Source of the DNA: a virus
Virus record (IMG/VR): IMGVR_UViG_3300047299_000023
Coordinates: 1 to 42,638 of that record
Direction: 5' to 3' (one strand)
DNA: 42,638 bases
The notes under the pieces were generated by a model that saw only the letters and a program-made list of their open reading frames with translations, ran no database searches and was not told where the DNA came from. Below, one piece after another: positions 1 through 7,915 of this stretch. Numbering within the stretch: position 1 is the first letter of the stretch; the number at the start of each line of letters is the position of its first letter. Both the position numbers and the translations under genes were made by a program.

Positions 1-1
1 G

Positions 2-1540
2 TCATTGAGGTTTAGCTCCTTCTGAGATTACTTTGCCTGCCGTTTGTGTGGCAGTTTCTGCGACCATTGCTTGTTGTGCTTGGTCTTGTGCAGCGGCTTG
101 TTCACCTTGCTGCTCTTGTGCAGTCTTGACGAACTTACCAGCAGCGAGGCCGTGGCCGTGGAAGATTGTTGCGTAGATTACATCCAGCTTGAGTGGCCCG
201 GTAATCTGCGGAGGCAGACTACCGATACTTGCCACATCACCTAGTGCTGCTCGCATTGATTCAAGGTCGCCGCTTCGTGACAACGCATCAAGGCCCGTAA
301 CAATCGTACGTTCAATCTGCGTCTTGCTCAAGTCAAGTTCAACGGCTTGCAATAACCAGTCAGCGACTGGCCCTTGGAAATCAACAGCGATCCGCGAGTA
401 GGTACCACCGAGACTTGTCTCAAGCTCTTGCGCCTGTTGACGAATCTCCTCAGCGGTAACACGCTCGGCGTCACGAGTGACTGCACTGTTCATCAAGAAC
501 CCACGCCCAATGCGCTGGATATAGTCACCTGCAATAGCTTGCACTACTTGCAGATCACCGGGCTTGCTGTTGGCAATCAGTGACACGTCACCTTCGAGGC
601 CGGGCAGTGCTGCACCGTTCTCGCTTTCCTCCAAGTCCTCAGGCTTAGTCACGCCACCGGGATTAACCAGCCAGCGGAACTCTGAGGATAGGATAGCACC
701 CTTGATCTGAGACTCACTAAGGGCAGACAAAGCTGCGAAGTCACCGGAGTAGTCCTCCACCAGTCCCGTGCCATAATCAGCTTCATCACTGATCTGCCAT
801 GTCAAGGCACGGTAGGGTAACTTGTCCTCAGGCCAGTAACCATCGAACTCAGTTGGCAATCGCTTGGTGTCCACCCACTGAGACATGCGGTACTTACCGT
901 CACGCTGCCGTTCAATCCATTGGAAGAACTGCACCTCAGTTTCAGGGTTGCATTTGACCTTGTTTGCTAACAAGTAATCTTGCACCTTCTGCTCAAGCTC
1001 ATCGTACATTACCTTCTCACGAATGAGAATGGTCTTGACTTTGCCCGATGCAGTGCGGCGCACACAATATGACTTGACGCCATACACACGCATCTCGTCT
1101 TCCTTCTTGCGAGGGAGGTACACGAGTGCGTTACCAAGCACAACGAGGTTCGCTAGTGTCTGGTAAAGTTTGGGACGCACAGTGCCACGGCGGTCAAGCT
1201 CTTTGATAGCTTGCTGTTCGCCCTTGGCTAGTGCTTCGTCAATGTCCGCCTCGGGGATGCCCTGCGCGACAGCCTTCTTCTTCCATTCAGGCTTAGCCTC
1301 TAAGCGGAAGAAGGGACGCGATGGTGCAAACAAAGCGAGTACGAGTTTGTTGACAATGTGATTGACTGCCTGTGCACCTACTGATTGCCAGTCGTGCGAC
1401 AGTTCATCATTGTCTTGTTTGTAGTTGTCCTCTGTGCAGAGGCGCGGCAAAGTGAAGCCAGCGTACTTCTCGCTGCGGTTAATGAATCCACGCCGCAAGC
1501 CAGTCAACTTAGTCCACTCGCCTAGTGCGGTGTTCTTCAT
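2..1540 (-). CDS. Portal (head-tail connector) protein, T7 gp8-like
   Basis: The 512-aa product fits the T7 gp8/phiKMV portal family in length and sequence (for example ALSALSESQIKGAILSSEF and VTAEEIRQQAQELETSLGG). In this family twelve copies form the ring through which DNA enters the prohead and to which the tail attaches. The C-terminus is rich in Gln and Ala (about residues 470-500), usual for these portals. A GGCCACTATG context precedes the ATG, and the gene follows a gp7.3-like gene by 8 bp. The TGA stop is at the window edge. An AGGAG (positions 20-16) and an ATG (5-3) overlapping the stop form the likely start of the scaffold gene, whose body is at the other end of the window. The identification is very secure. 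Confidence 0.95.
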   Translation of the reverse strand: MKNTALGEWTKLTGLRRGFINRSEKYAGFTLPRLCTEDNYKQDNDELSHDWQSVGAQAVNHIVNKLVLALFAPSRPFFRLEAKPEWKKKAVAQGIPEADIDEALAKGEQQAIKELDRRGTVRPKLYQTLANLVVLGNALVYLPRKKEDEMRVYGVKSYCVRRTASGKVKTILIREKVMYDELEQKVQDYLLANKVKCNPETEVQFFQWIERQRDGKYRMSQWVDTKRLPTEFDGYWPEDKLPYRALTWQISDEADYGTGLVEDYSGDFAALSALSESQIKGAILSSEFRWLVNPGGVTKPEDLEESENGAALPGLEGDVSLIANSKPGDLQVVQAIAGDYIQRIGRGFLMNSAVTRDAERVTAEEIRQQAQELETSLGGTYSRIAVDFQGPVADWLLQAVELDLSKTQIERTIVTGLDALSRSGDLESMRAALGDVASIGSLPPQITGPLKLDVIYATIFHGHGLAAGKFVKTAQEQQGEQAAAQDQAQQAMVAETATQTAGKVISEGAKPQ

Positions 1541-1548
1541 AGTGGCCT

Positions 1549-1878
1549 TTAGATGCGGATGCTAGAACCGGGAGTACCCGTGTTGCTAGGAGGTGTACGG
1601 AAGTTTTGACGTGCCTTAGCCACGTTGCGGTTCAAGCGCCCTGTGCCAATGTTGACCTCAGCCTCGCCACCTTGTGCACCTGCGGCTGCTTGTGGTGATG
1701 CTTGTTGCACACTCACGGAGGCGGTGCCTTGTGCTGTGGAGTCTGTTGCAACTTGCTGTGTTGGTTGCGCTTGTTGCTGCTGTTCAGGAGTGATACCGAC
1801 AGCCTGTGCGACTGAGCCGACAACTTGTTGAACTGGTTTGGTTACTGCCTTGAGTGCAGAAGATACTGAGCCGCCCAT
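1549..1878 (-). CDS. gp7.3-like tail assembly / adsorption protein, copy 2
   Basis: This 109-aa protein starts MGGSVSSALKAVTKPVQQVV and ends GSSIRI. T7 gp7.3, a small virion protein needed for tail assembly and adsorption, similarly starts MGKKVKKAVKKVTKSVKKVV and ends GGGINI, and sits just before the portal gene as here. The middle is low-complexity and rich in Gln, Ala, Thr and Ser (QQQQAQPTQQVATDSTAQG). It looks flexible. The upstream neighbour has the same kind of termini, so the two appear to be diverged tandem copies. The assignment rests on the ends, the size and the synteny, not on a conserved core. Confidence 0.6.
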   Translation of the reverse strand: MGGSVSSALKAVTKPVQQVVGSVAQAVGITPEQQQQAQPTQQVATDSTAQGTASVSVQQASPQAAAGAQGGEAEVNIGTGRLNRNVAKARQNFRTPPSNTGTPGSSIRI

Positions 1879-1880
1879 GA

Positions 1881-2222
1881 TTAAATCCGAATTACGTTGC
1901 CCGCTGGAGTAGCGGTTGATTGATAAGCAGCACGCTTACGTGCCGTTGAAGATGTGCGCTTTGCTGCTACCACTTCTACCTCAGAGGCAGTAGTGGGTGC
2001 CTTGGCATCTGCAATCTCTTGCTCTACCTTAGCGCGGGCCGCAGCGTTCTCCTGCTGCATAGCTGCACCACGTGCAGTCTCGCGGGCCTGTGCCGCTTGT
2101 GCGTCAGCAGCCTCTTTAATCATGCGAGCCTGTCGGTCTGCTTGCGCTTGTGCGTCCCCCGCCGGGTCAATGCCCAGCGCCTTGAAAGGCACGGACACCA
2201 ATTTCTCTACAGTACCACCCAT
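1881..2222 (-). CDS. gp7.3-like tail assembly protein, copy 1
   Basis: This 113-aa protein starts MGGTVEKLVSVPFKALGID and ends GNVIRI, the same kind of termini as the next gene. The central part (about residues 22-75) is a charged, Ala/Gln-rich helix such as AQAQADRQARMIKEAADAQA, probably a coiled coil. This differs from the Gln/Ser-rich linker of its neighbour. The gene lies 2 bp upstream of that neighbour, and its ATG overlaps the stop of the acetyltransferase-like gene. Position before the portal and the paired termini suggest a gp7.3-type virion component. Function is inferred from T7, and the sequence evidence is limited to the ends. Confidence 0.5.
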   Translation of the reverse strand: MGGTVEKLVSVPFKALGIDPAGDAQAQADRQARMIKEAADAQAAQARETARGAAMQQENAAARAKVEQEIADAKAPTTASEVEVVAAKRTSSTARKRAAYQSTATPAGNVIRI

Positions 2223-2659
2223 TAGAGTTTCCTTGTAAGATGTTGATGAGTTGCTTTGTAACCAAAGCGGCTAAGCAAGCGTGCACGCTCAGCATCACCG
2301 AAGTCAGTGCCGATGATGATGGAGGTGCAACCATTGGCCTGTGCATATTCCTCTATTGAGAGCATTGCCTTGCGCATGCCCAGAGGTGTACCTGGGATGT
2401 GGTAAATGAAGTGCTCACATAACACTTTGTCGTCGTTGGCAAAGCCGTAGCCCATACCACAGAACATTAAGTAACGGCCATCTCCTACGATAGCGTGCAC
2501 ATCAGGGTGCACATCTCGTAGCGCCATCATAAGCTCGTGCTCTACACGGCCCCGTGCATAGTCGGGGCGGCGCAGTAAGAACTTATCTACAATATCTGGC
2601 AGGAGGCCTAGCAGTTCTGGACAGTCAGAGGCTAACGTGTAATTAGCGCCCAACGACAT
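2222..2659 (-). CDS. GNAT-like acetyltransferase-fold protein, virion region
   Basis: This is a 145-aa protein. The C-terminal half reads like a GNAT acyltransferase fold: a helix (GMRKAMLSIEEYAQANGC), a strand (SIIIGTD) and a closing RFGYKATHQHLTRKL, the usual end of GNAT proteins. Similar proteins occur between RNA polymerase and portal in many T7-like phages, where they are annotated as acyl-CoA N-acyltransferases or internal virion proteins. Their substrate is unknown. I do not see a clean acetyl-CoA pyrophosphate loop (Q/RxxGxG/A), so the enzyme may be degenerate or purely structural. The gene overlaps the preceding small gene by 17 bp. Confidence 0.6.
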   Translation of the reverse strand: MSLGANYTLASDCPELLGLLPDIVDKFLLRRPDYARGRVEHELMMALRDVHPDVHAIVGDGRYLMFCGMGYGFANDDKVLCEHFIYHIPGTPLGMRKAMLSIEEYAQANGCTSIIIGTDFGDAERARLLSRFGYKATHQHLTRKL

Positions 2660-2819
2660 AGCCTTCTCGCAGTAGTTTTAGTACATGCTGAATGCCTAAT
2701 TGAAAACCTGCTTGCAGGTCAGTGGTGTCTCGCTGTACCGCAGGTGCTGGGAGTTTCTTCTCCAAGTCTTCATATACCTCTTTGGTCAGGCGAGCCATAG
2801 TTTTGGTTTCGATGGTCAT
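2643..2819 (-). CDS. Small protein between RNA polymerase and virion genes
   Basis: This is an open frame of 58 codons starting MTIETKTMARLTKEVYEDLE. The ATG at 2819 follows an AAAGGA ribosome site (CCAAAGGATTCGCATG), and the stop lies inside the next gene. It is the first gene after the promoter-like motif at 2840-2851. phiKMV relatives also have one or two small genes at this place. The protein looks helical and charged, with no membrane segment or signal peptide. Function is unknown; I infer a minor morphogenesis role only from position. Confidence 0.65.
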   Translation of the reverse strand: MTIETKTMARLTKEVYEDLEKKLPAPAVQRDTTDLQAGFQLGIQHVLKLLREGYVVGR

Positions 2820-2839
2820 GCGAATCCTTTGGTTGCTTG

Positions 2840-2851
2840 CGTTATATGGAT
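2840..2851 (-). promoter_or_regulatory. Candidate phage RNA polymerase promoter, copy 1
   Basis: The minus strand reads ATCCATATAACG, identical over 12 bp to the copies at 29788-29799 and 42034-42045. It starts within the RNA polymerase stop codon and precedes the block running from the 58-aa protein to the portal. All three copies stand before late gene blocks on the coding strand. That is what a promoter of the single-subunit polymerase should do. Function is inferred. Confidence 0.55.
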
Positions 2852-5295
2852 CACGAGAAGAAGTAGTGCGAATCTAGCACTTCTCGCAGGTTGAGGGTAC
2901 CCTTCTTGGGAGGCACAGGGCACACTGGGTATGCCCTAGCAAACTCCTCGATAGGATCGTTCTGCTCGTACATCTTAACGAACACCTCACGGATGATGTG
3001 ATACATCTCCTCGGAGTCAGCAGCGTGGGTACCGTAGTCATCGTGGATCATGGCTAGGTCAAAGCCCTTGTCAGCACAGGCGGCTGATACAAGGTGCAAG
3101 TGTGACGCATCCATGCTGTGCACAAAGTTAGGGGCCAAGCCTGTGGCATGACGCCGACCATGTGCTTCGTCCTTCTCGGACAAAACCTTGAGGCGGGTGA
3201 TGCCGTTGATGCGGGTAGTGATGCGGTGCTCGTTGACTTGGTAGTACGCTTGTGTACTGATGAACCCAGATGGTGTAACCCATGAGATCACGCCATCGTT
3301 CTCGTCACCGTACTTGTCCACGATCAGCTTGGCACAGGCACTCAGCCAGTCCATAGCCTCACGGCTCTTAACCACCACGTCACCAATAGCGGGCCACGCA
3401 TACGTCATCAGTACGGTAGCAGCAGCGTAGTATTCCTCTTTGGCAAAGCATGGAGCCTTACCATCCTTGAGGTAATCGTCGATCACGTACCGTACTGCAC
3501 TGCGCTTGGTCACACCGTAGGGTGTAGTCATCACGCTGCGCTTTACCACACTGCGGTCAATGCCGTGCTCCAACCAGCGGTAACGCAACACTGCATCCTC
3601 TGGGTCAGTAGCTGCCTGCATACGCTTGACAGTAGCCTCAGCCACCTTGCGGTAAATATCCTCCATCACCTTGTTGTTGGTGAGGTTGGTAGCTTGACCG
3701 CCAACTTCATCACGCAGCATGGCAGAGAAGTTCTGCAAGCCGTTGCATGAACCATCCATGCTCACAGCGATGCGAGACTCAAAGCCCTCGGGGTCGATCT
3801 GCCACTCCGCGTACTCAAAGCACCACGCCAAAAATTGTAGTGGGCTGTCTGCGTCTTGCCATTCAGTTCGATTCACGGGGTCGCTCGCAATCGCCATGAG
3901 CATCTGGTCTTTGTCCTTGTGCCAGTCAACACGCTCTTGCAATGTCGCCTTGTCAAAGCCCCACTTGTTTGCACCGTGGATGAGGAACCAGCGGCGGGCA
4001 TGCTCAGTGTGCAGTGGCTTGCCCTTGGAGAAGTGCAACAGCGCCTTCTGCAAGTCAGAGCCTTGTGGGTTAATGCCGTACGTCAAGGGGTAGAAGCGGC
4101 CACGGCTATCAGCGAAGTACACAAAGTAGAGATCGTCGTACTCTTTGAATGTTTCTGCTGCACGTGTCGCGCTGTAGAAGCGAGCGTACTTGGTGCTGAG
4201 CAGTTTACGTTCTGTGTACCAGTTTGTCATGGAGCGTTTCCAATCAAGGAACTCCTCCATCTGTTTGCCTTCGAGCTTGCTCGTGTCCGGCGTAGCTTCT
4301 AACCAGTCAGGGCGGGCAGGCCGTGTGGTGTCACGCATGCTGACAATCTCACCGATGTTGCTGTACTCCGCAACCTGCATGATGGTGTCAAGCACACGAG
4401 TGTTCACGCGCCACGCTGTACGCTGCAACTGGTTCAGCCCCTTGAGTACCTTAGGCATGTGCGCATCACGCAACAACTGACGTGCGGAGCTGTGCGCCTT
4501 GACCATGTAAGGGTGAGCACGGATCATGTCACGTGTGTGGAACCCGCCTTCATTGAACGCAGTCCAGTCACGTGGTGGCTCAACGCATGGGCCGAAGATA
4601 GGAGACATGATCTCCACGATACCCTTGATCTTGTTGATGATCTCAGAGACTTCAACAGTCAGGTGCACATCGCGGTCAGCCATACGGCCTGCTATCTTCT
4701 TGCCGTTACGCATAGCAGGTGGCTGAATAAAGATCATGCCTAAGTTTTGCAGGCGCTCAAGCAGGTACATACCCACTTGGTCACGGGAGCCTGTGTCCCA
4801 TGTGTCCAACTCAATGCCTTCCTTCTCAGCCTGCAAGCGAAACACAGTCATGCGGTGACGCAGGTTCTTTGAGCGCTTGCGGTTGAAGTCGTTGGCAAGC
4901 GTGTGATACAGGTCAGGTGAGATGTGCGCAATCTGTGATAGCACCAACTCGCAGTGAATGGTGCGGCCTACGTTGTACGCCGTGGGGCGTAGCTTGTTGT
5001 CGCCGTTGTTGCTGAGCATGATGGATAGCACAGTGCGCACAGTGAGCAGAGCAACTGCTTCAAGATCAAGCGGACGCAACAACTGAGCATGAGCCGCACG
5101 CTTACCGGGGTGGCACTCCATCACATCAGTGTGGAGGATGCGTGCTAATGGCATAACGTAATCACGAAGGATAGTTGCAGCGTATGGATTGCGGGCAGCT
5201 TCGCCTGCTTCCTCTGCACGGTTGAGCCTAGCACGGCATCGGTCAATGCCTTGGCTATACATGCGGGTTTCAATTTCTTGTTGCGTCAGTTTCAT
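2851..5295 (-). CDS. Single-subunit DNA-dependent RNA polymerase
   Basis: The 814-aa protein carries all the landmarks of the T7 RNA polymerase family. These are DSRGR at D396 (T7 DxxGR), motif A MDGSCNGLQNFSAMLRD with catalytic D514, motif B KRSVMTTPYG with K585 and Y593, and motif C IHDDYGTH with D752. The conserved GLAPNFVHSMDASHL precedes motif C. T7 ends in FAFA; this one ends in HYFFS. The enzyme transcribes the late genes from phage promoters, independently of host sigma factors. It is somewhat shorter than T7 (883 aa), as in phiKMV relatives. The gene starts 4 bp after the ligase stop and directly precedes the virion genes, a phiKMV-type arrangement. Confidence 0.97.
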   Translation of the reverse strand: MKLTQQEIETRMYSQGIDRCRARLNRAEEAGEAARNPYAATILRDYVMPLARILHTDVMECHPGKRAAHAQLLRPLDLEAVALLTVRTVLSIMLSNNGDNKLRPTAYNVGRTIHCELVLSQIAHISPDLYHTLANDFNRKRSKNLRHRMTVFRLQAEKEGIELDTWDTGSRDQVGMYLLERLQNLGMIFIQPPAMRNGKKIAGRMADRDVHLTVEVSEIINKIKGIVEIMSPIFGPCVEPPRDWTAFNEGGFHTRDMIRAHPYMVKAHSSARQLLRDAHMPKVLKGLNQLQRTAWRVNTRVLDTIMQVAEYSNIGEIVSMRDTTRPARPDWLEATPDTSKLEGKQMEEFLDWKRSMTNWYTERKLLSTKYARFYSATRAAETFKEYDDLYFVYFADSRGRFYPLTYGINPQGSDLQKALLHFSKGKPLHTEHARRWFLIHGANKWGFDKATLQERVDWHKDKDQMLMAIASDPVNRTEWQDADSPLQFLAWCFEYAEWQIDPEGFESRIAVSMDGSCNGLQNFSAMLRDEVGGQATNLTNNKVMEDIYRKVAEATVKRMQAATDPEDAVLRYRWLEHGIDRSVVKRSVMTTPYGVTKRSAVRYVIDDYLKDGKAPCFAKEEYYAAATVLMTYAWPAIGDVVVKSREAMDWLSACAKLIVDKYGDENDGVISWVTPSGFISTQAYYQVNEHRITTRINGITRLKVLSEKDEAHGRRHATGLAPNFVHSMDASHLHLVSAACADKGFDLAMIHDDYGTHAADSEEMYHIIREVFVKMYEQNDPIEEFARAYPVCPVPPKKGTLNLREVLDSHYFFS

Positions 5296-5298
5296 ATC

Positions 5299-6189
5299 TT
5301 AATCAGGTTTCAGTTTGTCATGCCGCACACCTTTGATGCGCGGCTCTCGTAAGCTACCATCTTCGGTAATGCCAATGCACTCAACCTCGACAATCTTGCC
5401 GATGATCGACGCGGGATCAGCGAGCCATGCTCGTCGTGTGTCGTAGTCTAAGCCACCAGCACGCACAGGCTTGCCGTTGTACTCAAGCACAAGGTTGCCA
5501 GCCATGCCAGCCATCTTGCCTTCACCTTCTTCAACGCCCGTAACCAACAGGTCAAAGGACATTACAGGCTTGACTTTGATGAGTTCACCATCTCGCGCTG
5601 TGCCTTTGCGCCACGGGGCTTTAAGGTCACGCATGATGAGGCCATCGTAGCCGCCCTCAGCAACGAGCTGGTTAGCAAGCTGCTGTGGCATGTAGGTTCC
5701 CGGTGGGTAGTAAGCCACCTCTCGCAGAGGCGAGTTAGGAATGCCGAGCTTACGCATGTTGAGGCAGATGTGCTTGAGGCGCTCGTCGTATGCAACTGGG
5801 TCATATCCTTCATCGAAGGCACGGGCTGACACAATATCGTAGACGACATACACAAGGTCTGGTTGGGCAGCATGCCGCCTGAACGCGCCGCTAATATCAG
5901 GGAATTTGGTAGCATCTTTCCACACCTCACCGAAGATTACCCAGCCCACACCGAACTGCGCATTGCACGCTTGCACGATGTGGTCACAGGACTTAACCAG
6001 TTCACCAGTGCGTGACTGAGCGAAGCCTGCATGAGCAGGCAACTCAGTGTGCACAACCATGTGACAGCCATCGTACTTACGTTGGCCGATGTGCGTTGAC
6101 TGCGCTAACTCATCAAGCGTGTGCGCCTTCTTGTAAGCAGACGCCTGCTTGTCGAACTCAGTTGCTTTCTGAATGATGTAGTCAGCCAT
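5299..6189 (-). CDS. ATP-dependent DNA ligase
   Basis: This is a 296-aa nick-sealing ligase of the small phage type. Adenylation motif I is RKYDG with the nucleotide-accepting Lys at residue 38 (counted from MADYIIQ). Motif III-like VIFGEVW, motif IV DGLIMRD and motif V ELIKVKP follow in order, and a C-terminal OB-like part ends in IKGVRHDKLKPD. I chose the ATG at 6189. It follows a weak GAGCAAG and overlaps the upstream stop by 8 bp, in keeping with the tight packing. An upstream in-frame start at 6240 would lie inside the previous gene. The ligase would join Okazaki fragments and repair nicks. It is the last gene before the RNA polymerase. Confidence 0.93.
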   Translation of the reverse strand: MADYIIQKATEFDKQASAYKKAHTLDELAQSTHIGQRKYDGCHMVVHTELPAHAGFAQSRTGELVKSCDHIVQACNAQFGVGWVIFGEVWKDATKFPDISGAFRRHAAQPDLVYVVYDIVSARAFDEGYDPVAYDERLKHICLNMRKLGIPNSPLREVAYYPPGTYMPQQLANQLVAEGGYDGLIMRDLKAPWRKGTARDGELIKVKPVMSFDLLVTGVEEGEGKMAGMAGNLVLEYNGKPVRAGGLDYDTRRAWLADPASIIGKIVEVECIGITEDGSLREPRIKGVRHDKLKPD

Positions 6190-6439
6190 GAAACGCTTGC
6201 TCCGTTTGTTCCATTGCGTCAGCGATAATGCCGACAGCATCTTGGAACTTGGTTGTGGCGGTGAGCTTCTCAGCTAACTGTGCGTACAGGTCAGCCTTCA
6301 TGTCATCATTGCCGAAGCCACACACATCGACTGCATGGTACAGCGCGTCCTCCAAGTCCTCGATAGGCAGCGTGCTACCATCAGGGTCTTTGGAGTAGAT
6401 CGCCATAGCAATCACAAATGCTTTTGCTGCGATGGTCAT
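6182..6439 (-). CDS. Hypothetical protein, replication region
   Basis: This is an 85-aa acidic, mainly helical protein (MTIAAKAFVIAMAIYSKDPD at the start; EDLEDALYHAVDVCGFGNDD in the middle). It has no transmembrane segment strong enough to call and no enzyme motif. Its ATG overlaps the stop of the DUF5664-like gene (ATGA), and its own end overlaps the ligase start, so translation is probably coupled. I do not recognise the family. Confidence 0.75.
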   Translation of the reverse strand: MTIAAKAFVIAMAIYSKDPDGSTLPIEDLEDALYHAVDVCGFGNDDMKADLYAQLAEKLTATTKFQDAVGIIADAMEQTEQAFHG

Positions 6440-6957
6440 GCGTTGTCCTTCAAGTACAGCTCCAGCTTAGCCAGTGCATTCCATGCTTCGTGAGCAAGGT
6501 GCAATGAGCCGGAGTCTTTGTCGTGTGTCTCACCCTTACCGCGCTTCAAGCGGTGACGGCCTTCGGCATCTGAGTAGCGGGCAAAGCCGTTGGCAACTTC
6601 TTTCCATCCGTTGTCGGTGTACTTTGCTGCACCATCAGTGCCAACCTTAATAACTGCTTCGAGCGCATTAGCGAAGCCGTCGAGTACGAGGGCAGGCCGG
6701 AGCTTACCAGCGTCGAGCTTCGCGCCCGGTGCATGTTGGTCAATGCCATTGGGGTCAGTCTCCTGATAGAGCGCTCTAACAAAACGAGTTGCACGCCACT
6801 CAAGCTCAGTCTCACCAAGCTCAAGGAGGCCAATGTGATACTCACCGCAGTGTAGTCCACCAGCAGCTACAGTGTATGTCTCACCATTTTGGATATGCTG
6901 TGTCGCGCACTTATCGTCAACGCATACAACACGATCTCCTACTTTAAATTCACTCAT
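6436..6957 (-). CDS. dATP/dGTP diphosphohydrolase-like protein (DUF5664 type)
   Basis: This 173-aa protein appears to have two parts. The N-terminal 65 residues (FKVGDRVVCVDDKC, NGETYTVAAGG) look like a small SH3/KOW-type barrel. Residues of about 80-173 match the pattern of the DUF5664/dGTP_diPhyd_N family: KLDAGKLRPALVLDGFANAL, GAAKYTDNGWKEV, RHRLKRGKGETHDKDSGSLH and AHEAWNALAKLELYL. In phages with base Z this family hydrolyses dATP/dGTP. It is also common in phages without PurZ, where it may tune the nucleotide pool. I see no PurZ here, so a base-Z genome is not suggested. The function is inferred from the family. Confidence 0.7.
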   Translation of the reverse strand: MSEFKVGDRVVCVDDKCATQHIQNGETYTVAAGGLHCGEYHIGLLELGETELEWRATRFVRALYQETDPNGIDQHAPGAKLDAGKLRPALVLDGFANALEAVIKVGTDGAAKYTDNGWKEVANGFARYSDAEGRHRLKRGKGETHDKDSGSLHLAHEAWNALAKLELYLKDNA

Positions 6958-6965
6958 GTGATTCC

Positions 6966-7745
6966 TTAGTTAGCCAACAGCGCACGGCGCTTGGCTTTGC
7001 TGTTGATTGTGAAACGATCACGACTCCAACCACCGCATGAGTTGCATCGGTAACGATGGTACTCGCTCACGTTGGTACGCACCACGCCATCCTTCTCAAC
7101 GTCATGGCTTCCGCACTTAGGACATGCGATCTCCTCGCTTGCCGTGTATGCTGCCACGTTGGGGTGGCCTGTCACCCAAGGGCGCAGCTTGAGGTACACC
7201 TGCTCCATTGAGAGTACGTCAGGGATGTTGTACTTGCGCATCGCAGCCCAAGCCTTTGGGTTGTCATTCAAGCACTCAGCCCACAGCTCGAAGCCGGGGA
7301 ATGCTTTGTGCTTTGACTTCTGAATCTTGGACAGGTACGTGCTCAACCACTCCAGCTTGTTGCTGGTGAAGGCTGCGACTTGTCGTGCCATCAGCATGGT
7401 GTCAATGACACGCACGGGTGATGGAGGTGGCAAGTCATGCAAGATCATACGAGCACGCATCTTACGCATGTCGAATCGCTTGCCGTTCTGTGCAATCAAG
7501 AAGTCATAGTCGTGCATGATTTCCCACAAGCGTTGCACAATCGCTTTGTCATTGAGCGGATCACCTGCTGTGTCCATGTACTCAATGGTCTTCTTGCTAC
7601 CGCCCAAGGGCTTGAAGCAGAAGGAGAGGATTGTCCACTCGCGGTCAATCTGATTGAGGCCTACGTTCTGATCGAACAAACCCCACGTGTGTGCACGCAG
7701 TGGGCTTGTCTCAATGTCGATCAGACCGATACGTGCTTCACTCAT
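6966..7745 (-). CDS. DnaQ/RNase H-like 3'-5' exonuclease with C-terminal zinc ribbon
   Basis: This 259-aa protein starts with exonuclease motif I, IGLIDIETSP, with D10 and E12. It has a middle motif LIAQNGKRFDMRKMRARM and motif III NIPDVLSMEQVYL, where an Asp is expected to complete the metal site. A four-cysteine zinc ribbon follows: CPKCGSHDVEKDG and then YRCNSCGGW. The ATG at 7745 is preferred over the one at 7760 because it overlaps the preceding stop (ATGA) and has GAGG upstream. The fold is that of predicted RNase H-like exonucleases. A role in DNA degradation, repair or recombination is inferred from the neighbours (endonuclease VII, 5'-3' exonuclease). Confidence 0.8.
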   Translation of the reverse strand: MSEARIGLIDIETSPLRAHTWGLFDQNVGLNQIDREWTILSFCFKPLGGSKKTIEYMDTAGDPLNDKAIVQRLWEIMHDYDFLIAQNGKRFDMRKMRARMILHDLPPPSPVRVIDTMLMARQVAAFTSNKLEWLSTYLSKIQKSKHKAFPGFELWAECLNDNPKAWAAMRKYNIPDVLSMEQVYLKLRPWVTGHPNVAAYTASEEIACPKCGSHDVEKDGVVRTNVSEYHRYRCNSCGGWSRDRFTINSKAKRRALLAN

Positions 7746-7915
7746 TGGCATGCCTCGCATGTAGTGTCGCCGGACTGGTCACGGTTACAGACCAAGGGTG
7801 CGTCACTGTCGAAGTCCAATACAGCTTGTGTTGGTGATGGAGTGTGCGTTGGTTGTGCATACCCGCTGCCTTCGTTCTCGGCCATAGGCAGGGCCACTGG
7901 GTTAATGTCGGTCAT
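7742..7915 (-). CDS. Small cysteine-containing protein
   Basis: This is an open frame of 57 codons. It starts MTDINPVALPMAENEGSG and ends CNRDQSGDTTCEACQ, with three cysteines in the last 15 residues that could bind a metal. The ATG overlaps the endonuclease VII stop (ATGA), and its TGA overlaps the ATG of the DnaQ-like exonuclease. This gives a fully coupled string of genes and makes the frame credible despite its size. The middle is Pro/Thr-rich and probably unstructured. Function is unknown. Confidence 0.6.
   Translation of the reverse strand: MTDINPVALPMAENEGSGYAQPTHTPSPTQAVLDFDSDAPLVCNRDQSGDTTCEACQ

Noticed and set aside
6436-6957. Base-Z (diaminopurine) genome suggested by the DUF5664-like gene
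   Set aside because: No PurZ-like synthetase is present, and DUF5664 proteins are common in ordinary phages.
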